Source of the DNA: Microcaldota archaeon
Lineage (GTDB): Archaea; Micrarchaeota; Micrarchaeia; Micrarchaeales; CABMGC01
Length of the DNA: 17,706 nucleotides
Reading direction: 5' to 3'
Assembly (NCBI GenBank): GCA_028867095.1
Contig: JAGWHA010000011.1
Coordinates: forward strand, 1 to 17,706
Position 1 is the stretch's first letter. Every line of letters starts with the position of its first letter. Shown piece by piece: positions 6,988-13,355 of this stretch. The notes below the pieces were generated by a model. That model searched no databases and was not told the origin of the DNA. It worked only from the letters and a program-made list of their open reading frames with translations. The translations under genes and the position numbers were made by a program.

Positions 6988-8043
6988 ATGGCCAAAGAGT
7001 ATAAATATTTTATAATCCGATGTATACAAGGTAATGATTTGCCTTCAAACAGAATCAAACTTAAGGATGAATTTCGATTAAAACTTTTTACGAGTATTTT
7101 ATTGGAGCATTCAATAAATTTAAAGCAGCTAAGCAAACAGTTAGGCTGTGGTTATTCTGCCATTAAAAAATGGCGTTCTGGTGCCTCTTTGATACCAGAA
7201 AATACCTTAGAGATTCTAGTCACTATGTCTGCAACTTCTTTACGATCTGAATTAAATCAGAATATCTTGGCGAATTTACCAGACAACTGGGGTGAAAAAC
7301 TCGGAGGAAAATTGTATGTTGATAAATATAAAAAAATAATTAAATCAAGAATGATCTATGTAAGAAAATTTAAACCGTCATCAAAGATACCAAATGTAGA
7401 TGACGAAGTTTGGGAATTAATCGGTGTATGTTTAGGCGATGGCTGTCTATCAAAATATTTTTCAAACTATGATGGCCGTTGGTCTTACAACATAATTTTC
7501 ACTGGGCACATGACTGATGATTTTGCCTATTATACCAATTTTTTGCTACCCTTAATTAAAGATAAATTTAATGTTAGCCCAAAGCCAACTTTTCGAGAAG
7601 AGGAGAATGTAATAGTTGTTGCCATTAGAAGCAAACCTATCTTCAATTTCTTCAAAAAACTTGGAATGCCTGTAGGTAAAAAGCTTAAAAAGATAAGAAT
7701 AACCAAGCCAATGAAAGCCTCAACTGGTTCTAGAGCAGCAATTTTAAGGGGACTTCTCGATACCGATGGGCACATATTTGCACGCAAAGATGAAGGCTAT
7801 AAATATCCCTATCTTAAAATCACGAGCGGGAGTAACATATTTTTAAAAAATATAAAATCCGTAATAAGAGGATTTGGCTTACCTGCATACATTCATGGTG
7901 ACGATGTTCAGATACGCGGGGGTAAAAATCTTAAGATATGGATGCAAGCCATTGGGTCCTCACACCCTACACATATAAATCGTTATAATTCGTGGTTATC
8001 AACGGGTAAGCTATTACCCAAAAGGGCCCTTAGCTCAGCCTAG
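6988..8043 (+). CDS. Free-standing LAGLIDADG homing endonuclease
   Basis: A 351-residue protein. An N-terminal helix-turn-helix, NLKQLSKQLGCGYSAIKKWR (44-63), precedes a two-motif LAGLIDADG domain: LIGVCLGDG (144-152, Asp151) and LRGLLDTDG (253-261, Asp258/Asp260). Both motifs keep the acidic catalytic residue, so one chain can act as a monomeric endonuclease cutting a long asymmetric site. The C-terminal AIGSSHPTHINRYNSW (321-336) is also seen in archaeal members. The gene is strikingly AT-rich with AAA/TTT/ATT-heavy codons, unlike the GC-richer genes on both sides, a sign of recent transfer. It is not inside an intron or intein. Its final six sense codons and its TAG stop lie within the first 20 bases of tRNA-Ala, so the original C-terminus may have been replaced on insertion. 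Activity is likely but its target is unknown. Confidence 0.88.
   Translation: MAKEYKYFIIRCIQGNDLPSNRIKLKDEFRLKLFTSILLEHSINLKQLSKQLGCGYSAIKKWRSGASLIPENTLEILVTMSATSLRSELNQNILANLPDNWGEKLGGKLYVDKYKKIIKSRMIYVRKFKPSSKIPNVDDEVWELIGVCLGDGCLSKYFSNYDGRWSYNIIFTGHMTDDFAYYTNFLLPLIKDKFNVSPKPTFREEENVIVVAIRSKPIFNFFKKLGMPVGKKLKKIRITKPMKASTGSRAAILRGLLDTDGHIFARKDEGYKYPYLKITSGSNIFLKNIKSVIRGFGLPAYIHGDDVQIRGGKNLKIWMQAIGSSHPTHINRYNSWLSTGKLLPKRALSSA
8004..8019 (+). repeat. Perfect 6-bp inverted repeat just before tRNA-Ala
   Basis: GGGTAA (8004-8009) and TTACCC (8014-8019) are exact reverse complements around the four-base loop GCTA. The hairpin ends four bases before the tRNA 5' end, within the last codons of the endonuclease. 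It could mark the insertion junction, help RNA processing, or be chance. Confidence 0.45.
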
Positions 8044-8100
8044 CAGAGTGTTCCGTTCGCAACGGAAAGGTCGCGGGTGCGAATCCCGCAGGGTCCACCA
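8024..8100 (+). tRNA. tRNA-Ala(CGC), CCA encoded
   Basis: Acceptor GGGCCCT (8024-8030) pairs with AGGGTCC (8090-8096) and includes the G3:U70 wobble that identifies alanine tRNAs. The D stem is 8033-8036/8046-8049 with G8050 at position 26. The anticodon stem TTCCG/CGGAA encloses TTCGCAA, giving anticodon CGC (8058-8060) for codon GCG. The T stem GCGGG/CCCGC encloses TGCGAAT. The discriminator is A8097 and CCA follows (8098-8100). There is no intron. The endonuclease gene overlaps its first 20 bases, yet every stem is intact, so the tRNA should be functional. Its promoter must lie inside the endonuclease gene (a TATAAT at 7984-7989 is a candidate) or the tRNA is cut from the endonuclease transcript. 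Confidence 0.95.
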
Positions 8101-8124
8101 TTCCAAACTCCAAGCAAATTTTGC

Positions 8125-8811
8125 CTACTTCAAGATTAGGTGCTTGTAGATCACTGCCGCGACTATTGCACCCACTATAGGTCCGATTAGGTAGACATAC
8201 CAGTTCGCAAAGAATCCGGACGCGAGCGCTGGGCCAAACCACCTTGCCGGGTTCATCGCAGCTCCTGTGAATGGTCCTCCAGCAAGCACGTCTATGAACA
8301 CCGCAAGTCCAATCCCGAATCCTGCAACTTTGGGTGCCCGCCTATCAACTGCCGTTCCCATTATCGTGAAGACCAGTATGAATGTCATTATCGCCTCAAA
8401 GGCTATTCCCTGTACAACACTGACCCCTGCGCCAAGCGCAGTGACTCCGTAATTCACTGCTATCCCCGAAGCCGCTGGATAGACTGCAAGAAGAAGTATT
8501 CCGGCAACCACCGCGCCAATCAGCTGGAAGACGATGTAGACGGCTGCTTCCTTTAGCTTTATCGCCTTGTTCACCAACATTGCAATCGTGACCGCAGGGT
8601 TGATGTGCCCCCCTGATATGTTCATTGCGAATGTTACTGCCAGCGCAAGTGCGATCCCGTTCCCAAAGGCGATCGCCAGTAGGCTTGCGCCCCCAAGCCC
8701 CGCAAACTGGGATGCAATCACTGCCCCGGCGCCTATGAAGACAAGGAAGAATACACCGACAGCCTCAACAAGTGCCCTCTGTCCAAGAGTTGCGATCTTT
8801 GCCATAAACAT
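8125..8811 (-). CDS. Aquaporin, AqpM-like (MIP family)
   Basis: A 228-residue membrane channel for water and perhaps small neutral solutes. Six membrane helices flank two half-helices carrying the NPA boxes GGHINPAVT and GAAMNPARWFGPA. Aligned by eye to AQP1, the aromatic/arginine filter reads Phe (AFG in helix 2), Val (helix 5), Ala and Arg (of NPAR). This is close to the Phe/Ile/Ser/Arg filter of the archaeal AqpM and more hydrophobic than a strict water channel, so passage of small uncharged molecules is possible. ATG 8811 is chosen; ATG 8805 is two codons further in, and a TTG at 8817 is less likely. It lies 11 bases after the ABC permease stop in a three-gene operon. Confidence 0.93.
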   Translation of the reverse strand: MFMAKIATLGQRALVEAVGVFFLVFIGAGAVIASQFAGLGGASLLAIAFGNGIALALAVTFAMNISGGHINPAVTIAMLVNKAIKLKEAAVYIVFQLIGAVVAGILLLAVYPAASGIAVNYGVTALGAGVSVVQGIAFEAIMTFILVFTIMGTAVDRRAPKVAGFGIGLAVFIDVLAGGPFTGAAMNPARWFGPALASGFFANWYVYLIGPIVGAIVAAVIYKHLILK

Positions 8812-8822
8812 ACCCAAGATAA

Positions 8823-9587
8823 TTACAGCTTCATTCTTTTAAATGACCACGTTCCTATCAGGATCATAACTGCCGCAAATCCTATCAGCACTGCGAAATC
8901 CATCGGGAGCCCGAAGCTGCTCACCCCAAGTATCACGGTCCTGAGTGCATCGACCGCGTATGAGACCGGGTTCAGCGCCACAAAGTCGTATAGCCAGCTT
9001 GGAAGGCTCTTCACAGGGAAGAGCGCGCCGCTTAGGAAGAAGAGCGGAAATATCACAAAGCTCGAGACCAGCCCGAATCCCTCGGGGCTGCTCATCATCG
9101 AGCCGAAGATCAGCCCAAGGCTTATTATCGAGATCATCAGCAGCCCGATTATTACCAGAGTCATTATCGCAGAGTACGCGCTGAAGCCGATCCCGAAGAA
9201 GAGCGCGCCGAGAATCATCAGCATGATTATCTGTATCACCCCGTCAGTCGCCCCGCCCAGCACCTTGCCGAAGAAGATGGTCGTCCTGCTCAGTGGCGCG
9301 ACAAGCACCTCCTTTAGGAAATCCACCCTCTTGTCCATGATGATGTAGAGCCCGAAGAAGAGCGAGCCGAAGAGCACTGTCATCGCAAGTATTCCCGGGT
9401 AGATGAACTGCTGGTAGTCCAGGCCGCTTGCCGAGCCTCCCAGCTCGATGCTGGAGCCAAGTCCTGTGCCGAAGATCACAAGCCACATCAGGGGCTGTAT
9501 CAGCGAGCTCACTATCCTCGATCGCTCCCTTGTGAATACCTTGAACTCCCTGTACCAGAGTGCATACAATCCGCTTAATTCTCCCAT
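8823..9587 (-). CDS. ABC-2 type permease (DrrB-like)
   Basis: A 254-residue inner part of an ATP-driven exporter. It has six predicted membrane helices: one near residues 27-43, two around 62-85 and 112-130, two in the 140-190 region, and one at about 228-248. The cytoplasmic stretch MDKRVDFLKEVLVAPLSRTTIFFGK (about 84-108) and the FFLSGALFPVKSLPSWLYDFVALNPVSYAVDALR block are typical of the ABC-2/DrrB family. The protein would dimerise and pair with the ATPase encoded nine bases upstream. Substrates of the family are diverse (lipids, drugs, polysaccharides); nothing here identifies the cargo. Confidence 0.9.
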   Translation of the reverse strand: MGELSGLYALWYREFKVFTRERSRIVSSLIQPLMWLVIFGTGLGSSIELGGSASGLDYQQFIYPGILAMTVLFGSLFFGLYIIMDKRVDFLKEVLVAPLSRTTIFFGKVLGGATDGVIQIIMLMILGALFFGIGFSAYSAIMTLVIIGLLMISIISLGLIFGSMMSSPEGFGLVSSFVIFPLFFLSGALFPVKSLPSWLYDFVALNPVSYAVDALRTVILGVSSFGLPMDFAVLIGFAAVMILIGTWSFKRMKL

Positions 9588-9596
9588 AAAATCATC

Positions 9597-10562
9597 TCAT
9601 CTGTTGCCGCTGTGCATCATCCTCTCGAAGTACCCGCCCTCCGCCCCTGAGTCGCGGATCTCATTTCCCGTGAAGTGCAAAAAGACGTCGTTTAGCGTCG
9701 GGGAATGCGACTCGACGCTCTCGACGTTCCCTATCCTTGCGAGTATCTCCTGCAAATGCTTGCCTGAGTCGTTTACGGTCAGGGTGACATAGCCATCCTC
9801 CCTCTTTGCCTTCTTGACGTACCTTAGCTTCCTCACCGCCGCCATATTCGGCTTTGCTATCCTAAGCCTAACAACGTCCCCGCCAAGCGATTTCTTTAGG
9901 CTACTTGGGGTGTCGAGCGCAACCACCTTGCCGTGGTCGATTATAGCAACACGGTCGCAGAGCTGGTCCGCCTCCTCCATGTAGTGCGTGGTTATTATTA
10001 TGGTCACCTTCTTCTCTGTCGACAGCCTCTTTATGTATCCCCAGAGGTGCTCCCTTGTCTGCGGGTCGAGCCCCAGCGTCGGCTCGTCCAAGAAGAGGAT
10101 CTTGGGCTCGTGCAGAAGGCCGCGCGCAAGCTCAAGCCTTCTCCTCATCCCCCCTGAGTACTTCTTCATCCTCTCATGCTGCCTTGCTGTGAGGTCGACG
10201 AGCCTTAGCACGTCATCCATCTTCCTGTTTATGTCGCGCATGTCCACCCCGTACATGAGCGCATGCAGATAGAGGTTCTCCCTTCCGGTGAGCAGATCGT
10301 CCGAGCTCGGGTCCTGGAAGACAAACCCTATGCTGTGCCTCACCTTAGAGGCATCCTTCATCACGTCAAATCCCCCTACCGTGGCCGAACCCTCCGTAGG
10401 CGGTATGAGCGTTGCCAGCATCGAGAGCGTGGTGGTCTTCCCTGCGCCGTTTGGCCCAAGAAGCCCAAATATCTCCCCCTCGTGGATCTTGAGGTTTAGC
10501 TTGCTGACTGCAATCAGCTTCTCGAATTTCTTCGTGAGATTTTTGGTCTCTATTATCGGCAT
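9597..10562 (-). CDS. ABC transporter ATPase (DrrA-like)
   Basis: A 321-residue nucleotide-binding subunit. Walker A GPNGAGKT is at 36-43, the Q-loop VFQDPS at 81-86, the signature YSGGMRRRLELARG at 135-148, Walker B ILFLDE at 155-160 with the D-loop GLDP after it, and the switch His193 in TTHYMEEAD. A C-terminal extension of about 85 residues after VVALDTPSSLKK matches the DUF4162-type regulatory tail of DrrA-like exporters. It is the first gene of the operon with the permease and the aquaporin. Its promoter is probably the palindromic TTTATAAA box at 10596-10603, 34 bases before the ATG. Confidence 0.95.
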   Translation of the reverse strand: MPIIETKNLTKKFEKLIAVSKLNLKIHEGEIFGLLGPNGAGKTTTLSMLATLIPPTEGSATVGGFDVMKDASKVRHSIGFVFQDPSSDDLLTGRENLYLHALMYGVDMRDINRKMDDVLRLVDLTARQHERMKKYSGGMRRRLELARGLLHEPKILFLDEPTLGLDPQTREHLWGYIKRLSTEKKVTIIITTHYMEEADQLCDRVAIIDHGKVVALDTPSSLKKSLGGDVVRLRIAKPNMAAVRKLRYVKKAKREDGYVTLTVNDSGKHLQEILARIGNVESVESHSPTLNDVFLHFTGNEIRDSGAEGGYFERMMHSGNR

Positions 10563-10595
10563 AGAATCAGTCAGTTGGCGTAGCCACTGATACGA

Positions 10596-10603
10596 TTTAT
10601 AAA
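10596..10603. promoter_or_regulatory. Palindromic TTTATAAA box, ABC operon / pterin dehydratase
   Basis: The 8-base palindrome is 34 bases from the ABC ATPase ATG (minus) and 31 bases from the dehydratase ATG (plus), so a single TATA element can serve both divergent genes. Confidence 0.55.
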
Positions 10604-10633
10604 CCGCAAATTATTAATCCGTATGGTGAATCC

Positions 10634-10909
10634 ATGAAACTAAGCGACTCGGAGGTAAAGGGGAAGATGGGAACTCTAAACAACTGGCTGCTCGCGAAGG
10701 GCAAGCTGCACAAGGAGTACAAGTTCGAGGGCTTTGAGGATGCGATGAGATTCGTCAACAAGGTTGCGGAGGTAGCAGCTTCGCTCAATCACCACCCTGA
10801 GATTTACAACGTCTACAACAAGGTGACCTTGGACATAAATACGCACGATGAAGGGGGGATAACAAACCTGGACTTCGACTTCGCAAAGCGCGTGGACGCA
10901 CTGGGCTAG
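10634..10909 (+). CDS. Pterin-4a-carbinolamine dehydratase
   Basis: A 91-residue cytosolic enzyme that dehydrates 4a-hydroxy-tetrahydropterins to quinonoid dihydropterin. The family signature is complete: NHHPEIYNVYNKVTL begins at residue 52 with the His53-His54-Pro55 core, then INTHDEGGIT (68-77, His71) and the NLDFDFAKRVD tail. WLL near residue 18 matches the N-terminal Trp region. No aromatic amino-acid hydroxylase is encoded nearby, so the physiological pterin is unknown; archaeal copies have been linked to tetrahydropterin or molybdopterin metabolism, but nothing here decides that. The last four bases overlap the 3' end of the Rieske gene on the other strand. Confidence 0.9.
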   Translation: MKLSDSEVKGKMGTLNNWLLAKGKLHKEYKFEGFEDAMRFVNKVAEVAASLNHHPEIYNVYNKVTLDINTHDEGGITNLDFDFAKRVDALG

Positions 10910-11247
10910 GCCTCCACGAAAACGTTGTCCCCTTCAATGATCACGGGATATATCGGCTCGGGCTCAAGCTTCATCGGGAACCAGATCGTCTTTCCAGTGG
11001 TCACGTCCCAGATCGCCCCGTGCCATGGGCAGATTATCTGGTTGTGGTCCAGCTCCCCCTCGTCAAGCGGCCCACCCTCGTGGTGGCAGATTGCGCGCAT
11101 CGCATGGAGCGTCCCCTCCACGTTTGCCACAAGTATCCGGTTGTCCCCAACAGCGACGCTCTTCATCTTTCCCACAGGAATCTCCGATACCTTCCCGACC
11201 TCAATTTTTGCCAAATGAGCACCTTGTAACAATTTATGGTCAAACAT
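10906..11247 (-). CDS. Small Rieske [2Fe-2S] protein
   Basis: A 113-residue soluble protein with no membrane anchor. The two iron-sulfur ligand boxes are ICHHEGG (Cys54, His56) and CPWHGAIW (Cys73, His76), separated by 16 residues, as in Rieske ferredoxins and NirD-like proteins. It should shuttle single electrons in the cytosol, and in such small forms it usually partners with an oxygenase or reductase. No oxygenase is seen here. The gene follows the membrane protein in the same direction; the upstream stop is at 11251-11253 and the ATG at 11247, so it is in that transcript. It converges with the pterin dehydratase. Confidence 0.92.
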   Translation of the reverse strand: MFDHKLLQGAHLAKIEVGKVSEIPVGKMKSVAVGDNRILVANVEGTLHAMRAICHHEGGPLDEGELDHNQIICPWHGAIWDVTTGKTIWFPMKLEPEPIYPVIIEGDNVFVEA

Positions 11248-11250
11248 CTA

Positions 11251-12267
11251 TTAACTTTTTGCGGACTCGCTCCCCTTTCCCTGCCTGAGGAGGAAGTTGT
11301 CTATCTTTGTCGCGCTCTGCGAGAGGCGCTCAAACCGCTTCCTCGCCTCCTGCAGGTTTATCTTGGTTATGTGCTCGCTCTTCTTGTGTATGATGTTGAG
11401 CGGCGGGATCTTGAACGCGTTAACGTCGTCAAACACGAACCTCTCGTGCTGCGCAGCAGCATCCTCATCGCTCATCACCTTTACCTCGAAGGCGACGCTG
11501 TGGTTTGCCAGCTCCCTCATCAGGTCCCTGTAGTCGTCCCCAAACCTAGAGTCTATCATGCTGCCGGATGTGATCACGTTTATCGAGTCCACTCCCTCAA
11601 GGTCCCCCCCGATCAGCCTGTGCAGATTGCCTATCGCATCCGAGTTGAAGTGCTTGTCCACAATCCTTATGTTCCCCTTGAGGTTGGAGAAGAGCTTTGA
11701 CCTAAGGTTCTGGATGTTGGTGTAGGGCGTGTCAGGATTGATCGTTATGTTCCTTGCCCCGACCTTCCTTGAGCTTGCGACTCTCATGGTGTACTCAAGG
11801 TAGATGTCGGTTATCAGGCAGATCAGCATCCCGAAGAAGCCCAGATAGATCATGATGCTCAGCGTCGAGTGTATGAAGCTTGAGTAGATTATCGCAAAGA
11901 GTATTATGTACACAACGGTGACCGTAGTGTGCATCGAGAGGTACCTCCTGTTTCCGTCGTCATAGCGGTTTGTCCTCAGGGTGTAGATCACCACCGCAAG
12001 AAGGGACAGCAGAAGCGCAAGTATCAGTGCCAGATACGATTCGAGCACATACTGGTTTATCACGCTAAGCTGGGCCGATAGGAACCGCAGGTTCTGCGTG
12101 ACATTGGTGCTGTCAGCGTTGCTCTGCAGTATCGCGCCCGCCCCCACCCCGTACTGCGTCGAGAAGATCTGTATGAAATATACCGAAGTGAATATCAGCA
12201 TCGCCGAACCGGCAATCAGCAGCAACAGGGTCTCCCAATAGTTGTCCCGCTTGCTCTTCTCCTCCAT
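11251..12267 (-). CDS. Four-TM membrane protein with PLD-like cytosolic domain
   Basis: A 338-residue protein. Predicted membrane helices are at about 11-35, 75-97, 114-132 and 136-159; a short outside loop (36-74) is Asn/Ser/Thr-rich, and both N- and C-termini would be cytosolic. Residues about 180-320 form a soluble domain with IRIVDKHF (200-207), SINVITSG (228-235), VAFEVKVMS (258-266) and HERFVFDD (274-281), spaced like the core strands of a phospholipase D/MIT_C-like fold. The His274-x-Arg276-x-x-x-Asp280 arrangement echoes part of the HKD motif but the Lys is missing, so the domain may bind rather than cut. The domain assignment is tentative. It is transcribed with the Rieske gene from a TTAAATTTA box (12292-12300). 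Confidence 0.55.
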   Translation of the reverse strand: MEEKSKRDNYWETLLLLIAGSAMLIFTSVYFIQIFSTQYGVGAGAILQSNADSTNVTQNLRFLSAQLSVINQYVLESYLALILALLLSLLAVVIYTLRTNRYDDGNRRYLSMHTTVTVVYIILFAIIYSSFIHSTLSIMIYLGFFGMLICLITDIYLEYTMRVASSRKVGARNITINPDTPYTNIQNLRSKLFSNLKGNIRIVDKHFNSDAIGNLHRLIGGDLEGVDSINVITSGSMIDSRFGDDYRDLMRELANHSVAFEVKVMSDEDAAAQHERFVFDDVNAFKIPPLNIIHKKSEHITKINLQEARKRFERLSQSATKIDNFLLRQGKGSESAKS

Positions 12268-12291
12268 GATTAGATTTGGTGTGCAAGGCTC

Positions 12292-12300
12292 TTAAATTTA
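12292..12300 (-). promoter_or_regulatory. TATA-like box of the membrane protein-Rieske operon
   Basis: The minus strand reads TAAATTTAA 25-33 bases before ATG 12267, in the 45-base gap after the beta-CASP gene, so this operon can be transcribed separately. Confidence 0.45.
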
Positions 12301-12312
12301 GCACTACGAGAA

Positions 12313-13275
12313 TCAGAGGCTCAAGGAACGAAAGTCCGCGCTGGTTACGAGCGGATTTGCGCTGTATCCCGCCTTGGAGAGGTTGTTTGCCATGATTTTC
12401 GCTTCCTTTCCGACAGCATAGACCATCTTAGGATCTGTTGCCTGCAGATATTCTAAACTCTGGGCAAAGTCCGCATGGTCGCTTAGTGCGAACTGCACGT
12501 CGGTCCCGAACCTAAATGCCTTCGCCCATCCTGTCGCAACCGCTGTGAAGACCCGCTTGTTGTATATTGCTGAGAGCTTCCTTCCCAACTCCTGAAGCCT
12601 GCTGCTCTCAACTATCCCGACGAAATTATTTCTCACAAGCTGCTCGAAGTTTGACTGTGAGTCGTAAACAGATTCGAACTTCAGGTCAATTCCGAATTTT
12701 TTATAGACCCCATTGAGCCTTGATATCCCCTTACTGACAACTGGGGTTATCCCTATCTGGTTGACGACGTTTATGAGCTCCTGCGCCTTTCCAAGCGAGT
12801 AAGCCCCGAAGATGACTATTCCGTTCTCTATCTTTCTGTTGACGTAGTACTGAATCGTGTCGATTACCTCCTCCCGCGGATCAAACACCATGTTTGGGTC
12901 CGGATATGTCGAATCAAGTATCGCCACATCCGCCTGATTTATCTGGATCCGGCTTGCGGTGGGTGATTTCTGCATCTGGTAATCCCCAGTGTAGACGACG
13001 GAGTATCCAAACTCCGGGGAATCGATGTATAGCTGCTTTGAGCCGAGAATGTGGCCCGAATCAAGCAGCTTTATGTTTGTAGGGATTTCCGCAAGCCTAA
13101 GCCCAACGCCCTTTCGCTTCTCAATTAGCTCCTTTGTCTCGACGCTTGCAAGTATCGAGGCTCCCTTCTTTGCGCGGTTTGTGTGGTCGCTGTGCGCGTG
13201 CGAGACGAAGCTAAGGTTGCTGACGGTATGCGCCAGGTCCAAAGAAATGTCATAGTTGTCAATTCCTATGGACAT
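12313..13275 (-). CDS. Beta-CASP metallo-beta-lactamase nuclease (COG1236-like)
   Basis: A 320-residue member of the zinc-dependent beta-CASP family, probable RNA or DNA processing hydrolase. The metal motifs are HAHSDH (26-31), SGHILGS (73-79), YTGDY (95-99) and SDHADF (265-270, the motif C region). ILDSTYPDP (119-127) is the acidic beta-CASP entry. The family includes archaeal YSH1-like exonucleases and the nucleases linked to DNA ligase (mRNA 3'-end-processing-like). At 320 residues it is short and lacks the N-terminal KH domains of the aCPSF1 group, suggesting an aCPSF2-like or repair nuclease. Its promoter is the TTTAAA box at 13306-13311, which is shared in the opposite direction with trxB. 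Confidence 0.9.
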   Translation of the reverse strand: MSIGIDNYDISLDLAHTVSNLSFVSHAHSDHTNRAKKGASILASVETKELIEKRKGVGLRLAEIPTNIKLLDSGHILGSKQLYIDSPEFGYSVVYTGDYQMQKSPTASRIQINQADVAILDSTYPDPNMVFDPREEVIDTIQYYVNRKIENGIVIFGAYSLGKAQELINVVNQIGITPVVSKGISRLNGVYKKFGIDLKFESVYDSQSNFEQLVRNNFVGIVESSRLQELGRKLSAIYNKRVFTAVATGWAKAFRFGTDVQFALSDHADFAQSLEYLQATDPKMVYAVGKEAKIMANNLSKAGYSANPLVTSADFRSLSL

Positions 13276-13305
13276 GGGGTCGCCTCTAAAACATCAGAAT
13301 CAAAC

Positions 13306-13311
13306 TTTAAA
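13306..13311. promoter_or_regulatory. Palindromic TTTAAA box, beta-CASP gene / trxB
   Basis: TTTAAA (within CTTTAAATAGG) lies 31 bases from the nuclease ATG and 45 bases from the trxB ATG. The plus-strand reading TTTAAATA is also a good archaeal TATA match, leaving about 20 bases of leader for trxB. Confidence 0.5.
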
Positions 13312-13355
13312 TAGGTATTCAAACAAATTATGTATTGCAAATTCTTGATGATTAA

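Noticed and set aside
6978..7000. Duplicate of the tRNA-Ala 5' end marking the left edge of the endonuclease element
   Set aside because: The GGGGTCTCATGGCC stretch resembles GGGCCCTTAGCTCAGCC only loosely; the match is too weak to call an attachment repeat.
6988..8043. Endonuclease gene as part of a tRNA intron or inside a longer host protein
   Set aside because: tRNA-Ala is complete and continuous on one side, and no split host gene or splicing blocks flank the endonuclease.
11236..11700. 154-residue plus-strand frame over the membrane protein gene
   Set aside because: Antisense to a gene with clear membrane helices, an operon position and a promoter; no domain seen.
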